Positions 38,309-46,036 of a stretch of 64,000 nt of DNA are shown piece by piece. The position numbers were made by a program, and so were the translations under genes. Below the pieces are notes generated by a model. It was not told the DNA's origin. It saw nothing but the letters and a program-made list of their open reading frames with translations, and did not search any database. The DNA is from Variovorax sp. PAMC28562. Lineage in GTDB: Bacteria; Pseudomonadota; Gammaproteobacteria; Burkholderiales; Burkholderiaceae_C. The DNA lies in contig NZ_CP060296.1 in assembly GCF_014303735.1 (NCBI RefSeq), forward strand, positions 1 to 64,000, in the 5' to 3' direction. Every line of letters begins with the position of its first letter. Position 1 is the stretch's first letter.

Positions 38309-39087
38309 GCGGGTTCAACGCTGTTGTCGTGCACCGTGATGTCTCCCTGGTCGAGCCACGCCAGCACCTCGGCCACGCGCCTGACCTCTTGCCGTGCCGG
38401 CAACGGCGGCCGCGCCACCATCAGCACCGGCAAGCCCAACGCGCGTGCCGCATGCAGCTTGGCCTGCGCGCCGCTGCCTCCAGCGTTCTTGCAGACGATG
38501 AGTTCGACCTGGTGTTCACGCATCAAGGCGATGTCGCCCGCCAAGTCGAAGGGGCCGCGCGCGACGATGGTGGTGTGCTGCGGCAGCGGCGGCAACTCGT
38601 CCGGTTGATCGACCAGCCGCAGGACGTAGTGATGCTGTGGCTGCGACGCGAAGACGGCCAAGTGCATGCGGCCCAAGGCCAGCATCACGCGCTGCGGCGG
38701 GCCACCCAGCGCCGCAACGGCCGCCGGCAGATCGGCCACCGGCTGCCAGCGGTCGCCGGCACCGGGCTGCCAGGCGTCGCGTGTCAGCGCCAGCAACGGA
38801 ACGCCGGCCTGCGCGCAGGCCGCGACCGCATTGGCGCTCATGCGCGCAGCGAAGGGGTGCGTGGCATCCACCAAGTGAGTCACTTGCATGTCCTGCAGAT
38901 GGCGCGCGAGGCCGGCGACGCCGCCGAAGCCGCCGACGCGCACCGCAATCGGCTGTGCCCTGGGCTGGGCCACCCGGCCGGCATACGACAACACGGCGCG
39001 CTCGCCACGTTCGGCCAGCGCCGACGCCATTGCGCTCGCTTCCAGCGTACCGCCGAGGATGAGGATATTGCGCGTGGTTGAAGTCAT
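38269..39087 (-). CDS. cobK: Precorrin-6A reductase, on the opposite strand of the operon
   Basis: This 272-residue NADPH-dependent enzyme reduces precorrin-6A to precorrin-6B. The start MTSTTRNILILGGTLEASAM carries the dinucleotide-binding GGTxE motif; then VDATHPFAARMSANAV and LVCKN-like IVCKNAGGSGAQAKLHAA identify CobK/CbiJ. ATG at 39087 is used because the longer upstream frame overlaps cobL. It is the only cob gene here on the minus strand. It overlaps the end of cobJ by 40 bases and the start of cobL by up to 29 bases, so its transcript is antisense to the operon mRNA and it needs its own promoter. Confidence 0.92.
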   Translation of the reverse strand: MTSTTRNILILGGTLEASAMASALAERGERAVLSYAGRVAQPRAQPIAVRVGGFGGVAGLARHLQDMQVTHLVDATHPFAARMSANAVAACAQAGVPLLALTRDAWQPGAGDRWQPVADLPAAVAALGGPPQRVMLALGRMHLAVFASQPQHHYVLRLVDQPDELPPLPQHTTIVARGPFDLAGDIALMREHQVELIVCKNAGGSGAQAKLHAARALGLPVLMVARPPLPARQEVRRVAEVLAWLDQGDITVHDNSVEPAHAVPSRATERGV

Positions 39088-40285
39088 CAAAAAAGCACCG
39101 TGGCTGACAATTATCGGGTTGGGCGAAGACGGCTGGCAGGGCCTACCGCCGACCAGCCGTGCGGCCCTCGACGAGGCTGAACTGGTGGCCGGCAGCGCGC
39201 GCCATCTGGCGTTGTTGCCCAAGCTGCGAGCCGAGCGGCTCGAGTGGCCGGTGCCCTTTGCCGACGGCATTCCGATGCTGCTGGCACAGCGCGGGCGCCG
39301 CGTGGTGATGCTGGCCTCCGGTGATCCGTTCTGGTTCGGCGCAGGCAGCTCGGTGACGCGCCATCTTGGCGCGCACGAATGGCATGCCTTGCCGGTCGTA
39401 TCGACCTTCGGTCTGGTTGCCTCGCGCCTGGGCTGGGCGCTGGAACTCGTGACCTGCCTTGGCCTGCACGCGGCGCCGCTGACCCGCCTGCGCCCTCATC
39501 TCTGCCCGGGCGCACGGTTGGTGCTGCTGTTGCGCGACGGTGCGGCCGTCGCAGACCTGGCGCGCTACCTGGTCGATAACGATTTTGGTGACAGTCTCAT
39601 GAGCGTGCTGGAAGCCTTGGGTGGCCCGCGTGAGCAGCGGCGCGACGTGATCGCCTCCGAATTCAATCTGACCGATGTGAGCCATCCGGTGGCCGTGGCG
39701 CTGCAGGTGGCGGGCACCGGCCTGGCCCTGCCGCGCAGTGCCGGCCTGCCCGACAGTGTGTTTGCGCACGATGGCCAGATCACCAAGCAACGGGTGCGCG
39801 CCCTGGCCCTGTGCGCGCTGGCACCGCGCCCGGGTGAGCGGCTGTGGGACATCGGTGCCGGGTCGGGTTCCATCGCCATCGAATGGCTGCTGGCGCATCC
39901 TCGGTGCGAAGCTGTGGCCGTCGAGGCAGACGCCGAGCGCGCCGCCCGACTGCGCGGCAACGCCGACCGCTTGGGCGTCGACCGATTGGTGCTGGTAACG
40001 GGACGCGCACCCGACGTCATGACGGACCTGGCGTCGCCCGATGCGGTGTTCATCGGCGGTGGTCTGAGCGACGAGTTGCTGACGGCGCTGTGGAACCTGT
40101 TGCCTGCAGGCTGCCGTGTGGTGGCCCATGCCGTGACACTTGAATCCGAAGCACTGCTGGGTCATTGGCACGCCCGCGCCGGCGGCAGCCTGCTGCGCAT
40201 CGAACTGGCCGAGGCCGCGCCACTGGGCACGCGGCGCGGATGGCGTGCCTCGTACCCGGTCGTGCAGTGGAGTGCCACGCGATGA
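39059..40285 (+). CDS. cobL: Precorrin-6Y C5,15-methyltransferase (decarboxylating), CbiE-CbiT fusion
   Basis: This 408-residue bifunctional enzyme methylates C5 and C15 and decarboxylates the C12 acetate. The N-terminal CbiE half has LTIIGLGEDGWQGLPPTSRA and VVMLASGDPFWFGAGSSVTR. The C-terminal CbiT half has the SAM-binding LWDIGAGSGSIAIEWLL and DAVFIGGGLSDEL. ATG 39059 is the first start; GTG 39074 is an alternative. Either way the start lies head-to-head inside the 5' end of cobK. The stop overlaps cobE in ATGA. Confidence 0.93.
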   Translation: MRILRVVEVIKKAPWLTIIGLGEDGWQGLPPTSRAALDEAELVAGSARHLALLPKLRAERLEWPVPFADGIPMLLAQRGRRVVMLASGDPFWFGAGSSVTRHLGAHEWHALPVVSTFGLVASRLGWALELVTCLGLHAAPLTRLRPHLCPGARLVLLLRDGAAVADLARYLVDNDFGDSLMSVLEALGGPREQRRDVIASEFNLTDVSHPVAVALQVAGTGLALPRSAGLPDSVFAHDGQITKQRVRALALCALAPRPGERLWDIGAGSGSIAIEWLLAHPRCEAVAVEADAERAARLRGNADRLGVDRLVLVTGRAPDVMTDLASPDAVFIGGGLSDELLTALWNLLPAGCRVVAHAVTLESEALLGHWHARAGGSLLRIELAEAAPLGTRRGWRASYPVVQWSATR

Positions 40286-40692
40286 CGGTGGCAGGATTTG
40301 GATTTCGACGCGGCGCAACGCTGGCGTCGCTGCGAGATGCGCTGGCACAAGCGCTTTCAGCCATGCCACTTGTGATGCCGGTGCGCGCGATCGCGCTGAT
40401 CGCCGTAGCGCATGACAAGGCTGAAGCACTGAGCCTGCGCGCATTGGCCGCCGAACTGGGCCTGCCCGTGCATGCAGTCGGTGCGGCGCAACTGAATGCC
40501 ACCCCGACCTTGACCAACAGCGCCACAGTCCGCGCGCTGCGCGGCAGCGGCAGCACCGCCGAGGCCGCGGCATTGGCCGCTGCCCTGGTGCACGGCGGTC
40601 CGGGCGCCATGTTGTTGCACCCGCGCGTCGTGTCTACCGATCGCCTCGCCACCTGCGCTATCGCTGCGCTGGCCCCACAACGGAAAACCTGA
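40282..40692 (+). CDS. cobE: CobE / CbiG C-terminal domain protein
   Basis: This 136-residue protein matches the CobE/CbiG_C family (PF01890). It begins TVAGFGFRRGATLASLRDAL, has LIAVAHDKAEALSLRALAAE, and ends with the GGPGAMLLHPRVVSTDRLATCAI region. CobE is found in aerobic cobalamin operons; its exact role is not settled. It is suggested to assist around precorrin-4/5 steps, where CbiG opens the lactone in the anaerobic route. It overlaps cobL by four bases and ends 3 bases before cobM. Confidence 0.9.
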   Translation: MTVAGFGFRRGATLASLRDALAQALSAMPLVMPVRAIALIAVAHDKAEALSLRALAAELGLPVHAVGAAQLNATPTLTNSATVRALRGSGSTAEAAALAAALVHGGPGAMLLHPRVVSTDRLATCAIAALAPQRKT

Positions 40693-40695
40693 CTC

Positions 40696-41463
40696 ATGAC
40701 CATCCACTTCATCGGCGCCGGCCCCGGTGCCCCCGACCTGCTGACCCTGCGCGGACGCGACCTGATCGCCAGTTGCCCGGTCTGTCTTTACGCCGGCTCG
40801 CTGGTGCCCGAAGAAATCCTGGCGCACTGCCCACCCGGTGCGCGCATCGTCAATACAGCGCCGCTCGACCTCGATGCGATCGTCGCCGAGTGCGCTGCCG
40901 CCCATGCCGCAGGCCACGACGTGGCGCGGCTGCATTCAGGCGACCTGTCGGTGTGGTCGGCCATGGGCGAGCAACTGCGCCGGTTGCGCGCGGCTGGCAT
41001 CCCGTACACCGTCACACCCGGCGTGCCATCGTTTGCGACCGCCGCCGCCGCACTGGGTGCCGAACTCACGCTGCCAGGGCTGGCGCAATCGGTGGTGCTG
41101 ACGCGCACATCGGGCCGGGCCTCACCGATGCCGGCGGGCGAAAGCCTGGCCAACTTTGCCGCTACCGGCGCCACGCTGGCCTTGCACCTGTCGATCCACA
41201 AGCTGGCCGAAGTGGTCGCCGAACTGACACCGTTCTACGGCGCTGCCTGCCCGGTTGCCGTGGTCTACCGCGCCAGTTGGCCCGATGAAAAAATCTTCCG
41301 CGCGACGCTGGCCACCATCGAGGCCGCCATGGCCGAGGGGGTCGAACGCACCGCGCTGATCCTGGTCGGCCCAGCGCTGGCGGCCGAAGGCTTCAGTGAC
41401 AGCCGTCTTTATGCCAAGGACTACGACCGAAGATTCCGGCCATCAGTGGCCGGATCGGACTGA
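40696..41463 (+). CDS. cobM: Precorrin-4 C11-methyltransferase
   Basis: This 255-residue SAM-dependent enzyme converts precorrin-4 to precorrin-5. It begins [20 protein letters not shown], then [35 protein letters not shown] and [20 protein letters not shown], with [17 protein letters not shown]; all are standard CobM/CbiF blocks. It lies 3 bases behind cobE. A gap of 95 bases follows before the permease gene. Confidence 0.95.
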   Translation: MTIHFIGAGPGAPDLLTLRGRDLIASCPVCLYAGSLVPEEILAHCPPGARIVNTAPLDLDAIVAECAAAHAAGHDVARLHSGDLSVWSAMGEQLRRLRAAGIPYTVTPGVPSFATAAAALGAELTLPGLAQSVVLTRTSGRASPMPAGESLANFAATGATLALHLSIHKLAEVVAELTPFYGAACPVAVVYRASWPDEKIFRATLATIEAAMAEGVERTALILVGPALAAEGFSDSRLYAKDYDRRFRPSVAGSD

Positions 41464-41558
41464 GCACGCACAGCCTTGCCGAGCCGTCTCCAGATCAACA
41501 TTTCCCATTTCATCAACCCTCGCGGCACACGCCGCATTCAACCTCACGGAGCCCCGCC

Positions 41559-42245
41559 ATGCACATGGAACCCGGAATTGTCGACAGCACCAAGATCGTG
41601 CTGTCCTATGCCACAGCGAGCGCCTGCGCGCTCTATGCCGCCAAGCTGTCCCTCGACCACGTTCGCCAGGAAGGGGCGTTGTCGCTGCTGCTGCGCAGTG
41701 CGCTCGCCGCGTTGCTGGTCTTCGTTTTCTTCGAGGTGTTCCCGCATGCGCCCGTGGGCGTGTCCGAGGTCCATCTGATCCTCGGCTCGTCCCTGTTTCT
41801 GATTCTGGGCGCTGCCCCCACGGCCATCGGTCTGGCCGCCGGGCTGGCACTGCAAAGCCTGTTCTTCGAGCCGCAAGATCTGGCGCAATACGGCATGAAC
41901 GTGACCACGTTGCTGGCCGCGCTCTTCGCCATGCAGGCAGTGGCCAAGCGGGTGTTGCCGGCCAAGCTGGCCTATGTCGATCTTGGCTACGCGCACGTGC
42001 TCAAGATGTCGGTGGTGTTCCAGGGCGGCATCGTCGCGTGGGTGGCCTTCTGGACCCTCTATGGTCGCGGCATCGGCGCTGAAACCTTGCAAAGCGTGGG
42101 CAGCTTCGGCGCCGCGTACATGAGCGTCGTGCTGCTGGAGCCGCTGATCGACCTCGGCGTGCTGGCCGCCGCCAAATGGCTGCGCGCTCGCTCCGGCGCG
42201 CGTGGCTCGGTGCTGCTGACGCATCGTCTGCACCACGCTGCTTGA
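41559..42245 (+). CDS. CbiM-like energy-coupling-factor permease component (probable cobalt uptake)
   Basis: This 228-residue membrane protein has six or seven predicted helices. It starts MHMEPGIVDSTKIVLSYATA: in CbiM/NikM the N-terminal Met-His coordinates the metal, and Met-His is kept here. VGVSEVHLILGSSLFLILGA corresponds to the CbiM segment with the second metal His. No cbiN, cbiQ or cbiO gene is nearby, so it either uses a shared ECF module encoded elsewhere or works alone. Its position between cobM and cobF, probably under the riboswitch, argues for Co2+ uptake. The gene ends 16 bases before cobF. Confidence 0.8.
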   Translation: MHMEPGIVDSTKIVLSYATASACALYAAKLSLDHVRQEGALSLLLRSALAALLVFVFFEVFPHAPVGVSEVHLILGSSLFLILGAAPTAIGLAAGLALQSLFFEPQDLAQYGMNVTTLLAALFAMQAVAKRVLPAKLAYVDLGYAHVLKMSVVFQGGIVAWVAFWTLYGRGIGAETLQSVGSFGAAYMSVVLLEPLIDLGVLAAAKWLRARSGARGSVLLTHRLHHAA

Positions 42246-42261
42246 GCCACGCAAGGTGCCG

Positions 42262-43029
42262 ATGCATGCCGCGCCGCTGATCGAGCTGATGTTGATCGGC
42301 ATCGGCACCGGCAATCCCGAGCACCTGACGCTCCAGGCCATCGGCGCCCTCAACCGGGCCGACCTGATCCTGATTCCTCACAAGGGCGTCGACAAGGCCG
42401 ATCTGGCTGAACTTCGCCGCACGATCTGTGCGACGCATCTCGATGGCCCGGCCCGGCTGGTGGAATTCGATCTGCCGGTGCGCGACAGCGCAACGCCACG
42501 TTACCTCGACGGCGTACACGACTGGCACGCGGCCATTGCCGCGACGTGGGCGCGCGAGATTGCCGCCCACCGGCCACAGGGCGGCCGTGTCGCCCTACTG
42601 GTCTGGGGCGACCCGTCGCTGTACGACTCCAGCCTGCGCATCGCCGCGCAATTGCAGGCCGCCGGCATGGCGTTGCGCATCGAAGTGGTCCCCGGCCTGA
42701 GCAGCGTGCAATTGCTGACCGCCGCGCATGCCATCCCGCTCAACACGCTGGGCGGCCCGGTGCTGATCACGACCGGGCGTCAACTGCGGGAAGGCGGCTG
42801 GCCGGTCGGCCTGGAGACTGTCGTGGTGATGCTCGACGGCGCCTGCGCCTTCCAGACCTTGGCGCCGGAGCGTCTGCACATCTACTGGGCCGCCTATCTC
42901 GGCATGCCGCACGAGTTGCTGCTGGCCGGTCCGCTGGCCAGTACCGGGCCGCGCATTTTGTCGATCCGTGCCGAGGCGCGCGAAGCGCATGGCTGGATCA
43001 TGGACATCTACCTGCTGCGTCGCGAGTGA
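42262..43029 (+). CDS. cobF: Precorrin-6A synthase (deacetylating)
   Basis: This encodes 255 residues. It methylates C1 of precorrin-5 and removes the acetyl group, a step specific to the aerobic pathway. ATG 42262 has AAGG 6 bases upstream; GTG 42256 is in frame but less likely. Motifs are LIGIGTGNPEHLTLQAIGAL, ADLILIPHKGVDKADLAELR, RVALLVWGDPSLYDSSLRIA and VVPGLSSVQLLTAAHAIPLN, followed by GGPVLITTGRQL. It is the last gene of the cobalamin operon. Confidence 0.95.
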   Translation: MHAAPLIELMLIGIGTGNPEHLTLQAIGALNRADLILIPHKGVDKADLAELRRTICATHLDGPARLVEFDLPVRDSATPRYLDGVHDWHAAIAATWAREIAAHRPQGGRVALLVWGDPSLYDSSLRIAAQLQAAGMALRIEVVPGLSSVQLLTAAHAIPLNTLGGPVLITTGRQLREGGWPVGLETVVVMLDGACAFQTLAPERLHIYWAAYLGMPHELLLAGPLASTGPRILSIRAEAREAHGWIMDIYLLRRE

Positions 43030-43324
43030 GATGTCTGCAGCAGACAGTGGCTGGACTTTGCGGGTGGCGGACACCAGCGCACGTTCTCTCGAGGGTTAAG
43101 CGCGCGGCCCGAAAGCAGGTCTGCGCTGGCAACTTCTGCAACATCAACAGCGGTTGCAGCGGTTGTGATGCGATCAGCAGAGCTGAGTTCAAAGTTGGTG
43201 AGCTGTTCCTATTGCATAGGCCAACCAAGTGGGATTTTTCTCCCCAGACGGACGTCTGCTTGGGGCCCAAAGCCGAAGTTCGTTGTGCTCCATAGCGGAC
43301 GTTCGCCGGCCGCCTCGGGTCTTG
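43030..43324. other. Spacer between cobF and the accessory island
   Basis: There is no supported gene in this 295-base stretch. From about 43190 the base composition shifts to lower GC. It contains a copy of the island's leader element (43251-43281) and, beyond it, CATAGCGGACGTTCG. The left border of the island is therefore somewhere between 43030 and 43250. Confidence 0.5.
43251..43281 (-). repeat. Island leader element, copy 1
   Basis: On the plus strand it reads GACGTCTGCTTGGGGCCCAA then AGCCGAAGTTC, related to the other copies at their GTCTGCTT, GGCC and GCCGAAGT blocks. It lies beyond the stop of the last minus-strand gene of the island and is not attached to a recognised start codon. 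Confidence 0.45.
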
Positions 43325-43618
43325 TCAGCGTTCTTTGCCATCGAGGATTCGCACTACCTCGTCAAGCCACGCGCGGGTTGTGAGGCGGTCTGCGGTTGGA
43401 AGGTAATAGCAACCCAGATCGGCAACAGTCGCGGCAAGCTCGGCTTCCGAACCAGTCCTGGAGATCAGGTCGCGAAGTTCCTGTGCAGCGGCTCTCACCT
43501 CGTCATTCGGCGACTCGCTCACGTATAACTCCACAACAGCGGTCGCTGTCGGCGAATCATCGAAACAGTCCTGATGAAAGTACGCGCCGAATAGATCGTG
43601 GAGGTTGGGATACTGCAT
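43325..43618 (-). CDS. CdiI-like contact-dependent inhibition immunity protein
   Basis: This 97-residue acidic protein begins MQYPNLHDLFGAYFHQDC, has a middle helix set (EVRAAAQELRDLISR) and ends ADLGCYYLPTADRLTTRAWL followed by DEVVRILDGKER. The LHDLFGAYFHQD start and GCYY..ADG/R.T.R.WL end match a family of CdiI-type immunity proteins that neutralise CdiA toxins. No cdiA, cdiB or toxin gene is near, so it is an orphan. A copy of the island leader element abuts the start codon directly. The partner toxin, if any, is unknown. Confidence 0.75.
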   Translation of the reverse strand: MQYPNLHDLFGAYFHQDCFDDSPTATAVVELYVSESPNDEVRAAAQELRDLISRTGSEAELAATVADLGCYYLPTADRLTTRAWLDEVVRILDGKER

Positions 43619-43638
43619 CGAAGGTCCGTTAGTGGCCG
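43619..43638 (-). repeat. Island leader element, copy 2
   Basis: The plus-strand sequence CGAAGGTCCGTTAGTGGCCG touches the start codon of the CdiI-like gene. It matches the shared pattern GAAGGTCCGGTTCTGGCCG with few changes. Confidence 0.6.
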
Positions 43639-43641
43639 TTT

Positions 43642-44103
43642 TCAGGCTTCGGTGACATCTGCTGGAAGGACCCACTTGCTGAGCCAATGTTCGAAGTCCT
43701 GGGCGACTTCGCTCGCACTCTTTGTGTTGAGCTGGAAGCACACGACTGCCATCTCGCCCGACGAATCGGCCGATGACAAATCAAGGCAGTGCGGGGCGTC
43801 GCCGTCCGGCTGGATGACCAGGAGCGTGGGAGGTAGCGCGAAGTCATCCCGAGCCCGGATGGTTTCGCCGTACGTCGAGCCACCCGAAAGGTCCAGGGCG
43901 TTTCCGTCGATGATGCCGGCGACCTCGATGCCGCCTAGATTCAGTGCGCCCGTCAGGGCCAGGAACCGTCGGTAGCTTGGCGGCAGCCGGACTCCAAGCG
44001 AACGTTCGAGCGCTTGAATTTGCGCTTCATCCGCGCCGCCGGCTATCCAAGCATCCGTCCCGGCCGCCGTAGCAGCTTGGAGCCTCTCACGCACAGTTTT
44101 CAT
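43642..44103 (-). CDS. SMI1/KNR4 (SUKH) family immunity-like protein
   Basis: This encodes 153 residues. The SUKH-1 core is seen in IQALERSLGVRLPPSYRRFL (about 28-47), GGIEVAGI, and the C-terminal SEVAQDFEHWLSKWVL. In bacteria these proteins protect against polymorphic nuclease toxins, often as orphans. It lies 23 bases upstream of the CdiI-like gene on the same strand and has a leader-element copy 7 bases before its ATG. No toxin gene is in the window. Confidence 0.82.
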   Translation of the reverse strand: MKTVRERLQAATAAGTDAWIAGGADEAQIQALERSLGVRLPPSYRRFLALTGALNLGGIEVAGIIDGNALDLSGGSTYGETIRARDDFALPPTLLVIQPDGDAPHCLDLSSADSSGEMAVVCFQLNTKSASEVAQDFEHWLSKWVLPADVTEA

Positions 44104-44110
44104 GGTCCCC

Positions 44111-44137
44111 TCGAATGTCTGGTTCTGGCCGAATGGC
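44111..44137 (-). repeat. Island leader element, copy 3
   Basis: The plus-strand sequence TCGAATGTCTGGTTCTGGCC followed by GAATGGC lies 7 bases upstream of the SMI1/KNR4 gene start. It is one of the closest matches to the shared pattern. Confidence 0.6.
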
Positions 44138-44146
44138 AAAGTTCGT

Positions 44147-44563
44147 TCAATGGCCGCCGACAAGTGCGCCGATAGCCGCGGCCACAAGCGGCGTAAGCCA
44201 GTCCGCTTCGGAGAGCGCACCTGCCTTTTTTCTAAAGTGCTCGGTCACTGGCGTCCCCAAAAGTCGATCGACTTCATCGCCGTCAAGCCAAGCTGCGCTG
44301 CATTTCAGGCAGCAGTTGATAGCACCCGCACCGACTACCACCTTCCGCATCGGCACTGCATCGCGAGGGCAGATCACTTCGCGATCCCATTCTTCCCGAG
44401 GGCCGAGCGCGAGGTTGCGGGTGGCAACCTCATTCCTGACGAGGTCCGTGAAGAACGCTCCGGAGCAGATGTTGCAGTGCCACGCTGCGCCAACTTCCGG
44501 CGGTTGCTGAACAAGCTGGTGAGAATCGCGTGGACAGTTGTATTGCATGCAGTACCCGATCAT
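44147..44563 (-). CDS. Double zinc-ribbon (zf-TFIIB-like) protein
   Basis: This 138-residue protein has two Cys-pair modules: CPRDSHQ ... WHCNICSGAFF (about 11-37) and CPRDAVPMRKVVVGAGAINC with CLKCSAAWLDGDEVDRLL (about 65-105). The second is the classic zf-TFIIB pattern with C-x2-3-C and WLDxGE-like ending. The C-terminus LVAAAIGALVGG is hydrophobic and may attach to the membrane. ATG 44563 has GGAAG 4 bases upstream; ATG 44548 is an alternative. Function is unknown. A leader-element copy touches the start codon and supplies that ribosome-binding site. Confidence 0.7.
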   Translation of the reverse strand: MIGYCMQYNCPRDSHQLVQQPPEVGAAWHCNICSGAFFTDLVRNEVATRNLALGPREEWDREVICPRDAVPMRKVVVGAGAINCCLKCSAAWLDGDEVDRLLGTPVTEHFRKKAGALSEADWLTPLVAAAIGALVGGH

Positions 44564-44594
44564 CGAACTTCCGCTTTTGGCCGACTGTAGCCGG
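44564..44594 (-). repeat. Island leader element, copy 4
   Basis: The plus-strand sequence CGAACTTCCGCTTTTGGCCG followed by ACTGTAGCCGG touches the start codon of the zinc-ribbon gene. In coding direction it provides GGAAG as ribosome-binding site. Confidence 0.6.
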
Positions 44595-44605
44595 TCGTGG
44601 GATGG

Positions 44606-44623
44606 TGCTTCGGGCCCGAAGCA
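44606..44623. terminator. 18-bp perfect palindrome, possible terminator
   Basis: TGCTTCGGGCCCGAAGCA is a perfect palindrome followed on the plus strand by GTCATTTTT. It lies 26 bases beyond the stop of the small secreted protein gene. The T run favours plus-strand termination, while the nearby genes are on the minus strand, so its role is unclear. Confidence 0.35.
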
Positions 44624-44649
44624 GTCATTTTTCAACTCATGACTACGCC

Positions 44650-44961
44650 TCAATAAGCAGAGTGGCAAGGGAACGTTTTAGCGGCGTACTTAGTCATCAG
44701 CCGCGCTTCGTCTTCTCGTCTTCCATGCATAGCAAATTCGGTGACCTGCTTCCACTCAGTTCCTGAGAGTTCGCTGTCAAGAACTTTCGAAATGCATGAG
44801 CAAATCTGATCTGCTCGCATTGGCAACGTCTGCTGCTTGACTGCTTGTGCCCTGCAGCCTGCACCCACGGCACTCTTGTACTGCCGGATTAGGTCCGGTG
44901 TTGCTTCTTGAGAGAACACCAATAAGGGCAAAAAGGCGAGCGTCAGGAGAAAAGACTTCAT
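44650..44961 (-). CDS. Small secreted Cys-containing hypothetical protein
   Basis: This encodes 103 residues from the ATG at 44961. MKSFLLTLAFLPLLVFSQEA is a clear signal peptide with cleavage after FSQ or nearby. The mature part is helical, with Cys in GAGCRAQ, ICSC and FPC, which could form disulfides in the periplasm. I do not recognise the family. Its start overlaps the stop of the upstream membrane-protein gene in ATGA, so the two are a coupled pair and may work together. Confidence 0.65.
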   Translation of the reverse strand: MKSFLLTLAFLPLLVFSQEATPDLIRQYKSAVGAGCRAQAVKQQTLPMRADQICSCISKVLDSELSGTEWKQVTEFAMHGRREDEARLMTKYAAKTFPCHSAY

Positions 44962-45263
44962 GAGGTTTGTGACTCGTCTTGATTGTGAATAGAGCGACTT
45001 TTTGCCAGCAATCGACGGTAGTGGCGAACCGCGCCGAATGCGTACCAAGCTCCCAAAGAAAGTGCCAGTGTGGTGCCAAAAAAGCCCGGGACAGAAGGCG
45101 TAGTCAAAAGTAGAGCAAAGCCGCAGAACGCCACCACTAGGAAGCCACCGATGAACGTACAGCGAGGTATTAGCTTTAAGAGCGGAATGATGTGCGGCAC
45201 AACAAAGACAATCGCGAAGAGTGCCCCGATTGCGAAGAATGGGGTAAGGAACTGTTGATACAT
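44958..45263 (-). CDS. Small membrane hypothetical protein
   Basis: This 101-residue protein has three predicted membrane helices (about 8-30, 36-55, 58-78), with a basic C-terminal tail (YRRLLAKSRSIHNQDESQ). There are no recognised motifs. It is the first gene of a coupled pair with the small secreted protein gene. A leader-element copy lies 11 bases before its start. Orphan immunity proteins against pore-forming or lipid II toxins are often small membrane proteins like this, but nothing here proves that role. Confidence 0.6.
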   Translation of the reverse strand: MYQQFLTPFFAIGALFAIVFVVPHIIPLLKLIPRCTFIGGFLVVAFCGFALLLTTPSVPGFFGTTLALSLGAWYAFGAVRHYRRLLAKSRSIHNQDESQTS

Positions 45264-45274
45264 GGGCTTATGGG

Positions 45275-45305
45275 TCGAACGTCTGCTTGTGGCCGGTTGC
45301 CGACT
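45275..45305 (-). repeat. Island leader element, copy 5
   Basis: The plus-strand sequence TCGAACGTCTGCTTGTGGCC followed by GGTTGCCGACT lies 11 bases upstream of the small membrane-protein gene and just beyond the stop (45304) of the interrupted secreted-protein gene. Confidence 0.55.
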
Positions 45306-45843
45306 AACGAGGTGCGCGTTGATAGTCCGTAAGTATTTGGCTCAAAGCTCTCTGGAAGTTAAGGTATCCGGGCGAGGCAGCATTCAGCCGCTGGCCCATC
45401 CGACGCTGAACATTTTCATTTGCCCTTTTGTAGGCTTTGCGAAAACTTGCGCCGGCTGCGGATTGGAGAAAGTTAACAGAGGCCGCGAGTTCGGCATCAG
45501 TCATTTGAGCCTCCAGTTCTTCTGCTACCAAAGGCTGAAAGTCATCCGACTTTAAGACGCCGCACACGCTTTGTTCATAGGTGCGATAGGCCTCTTGCAA
45601 GCGCGCCCAATAGGCGGAGCGAGGACCAATCCCGCCGAATGTTTTTGGATTGGCGAGGTAGATGGCCTCTGGATCTCAACCCGAGTTCGTCGTCTGCGCG
45701 CACTTCCCCTCGGAATCGCTCCGTTGGGTATCAAAGTCAAGCACCCGGGCAAGGCGAACGGCAAGCTCCGATTTTTGGGAGTCCTGAGCCTGTGCAAGTG
45801 CGCAGGAAGCTGCCAGAAGAAGGAAGACGATGTTGCGGAGCAT
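45304..45843 (-). pseudogene. Secreted DUF2059-like protein broken by an in-frame stop
   Basis: Reading from the ATG at 45843, the frame gives a signal peptide (MLRNIVFLLLAASCALAQAQ), continues to residue 55 (CAQTTNSG), then meets TGA at 45678-45676. It stays open in the same frame for another 123 codons (DPEAIYLANPKTFGG onward) to the TGA at 45304. Past the stop, FQPLVAEELEAQMTDAELAA and SVNFLQSAAGASFRKAYKRA resemble the DUF2059 type. Because the frame and coding character continue across the stop, a single nonsense change is the simplest reading. A sequencing error is possible. No selenocysteine signal is visible. Confidence 0.7.
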
Positions 45844-45970
45844 GGTGACGAGCGAGCGATGAAGATGCAGGGTTGCCCATGCCGACCCCGCAAATGCTTG
45901 TTTGTATGCGCAAACGGTAGTCTGCTTGTGAGTTCGGCCTGCTGACTCTATATCCCGCTCTTGTAAAACG

Positions 45971-46028
45971 CCAACGAGTCGCTCGGAGCCAAATTGACCA
46001 ACCGTGTCGAAGGACCGCTCCTGGCCAG
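45971..46028. repeat. Long island repeat, copy A
   Basis: This 58-base block matches 46574-46630 at about 48 positions by eye. Both contain GCTCGGAGC, AAATTGA, CAACCGTGT and GACCGCTC then TGGCC. The right-hand part is a version of the leader element (GTCGAAGGACCGCTCCTGGCC). It lies between two decayed genes. Confidence 0.6.
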
Positions 46029-46036
46029 ATCCTGCC

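Noticed and set aside
45676..45678. TGA as a selenocysteine codon
   Set aside because: No hairpin suitable as a SECIS element follows, and the protein type is not a known selenoprotein; a nonsense change is simpler.
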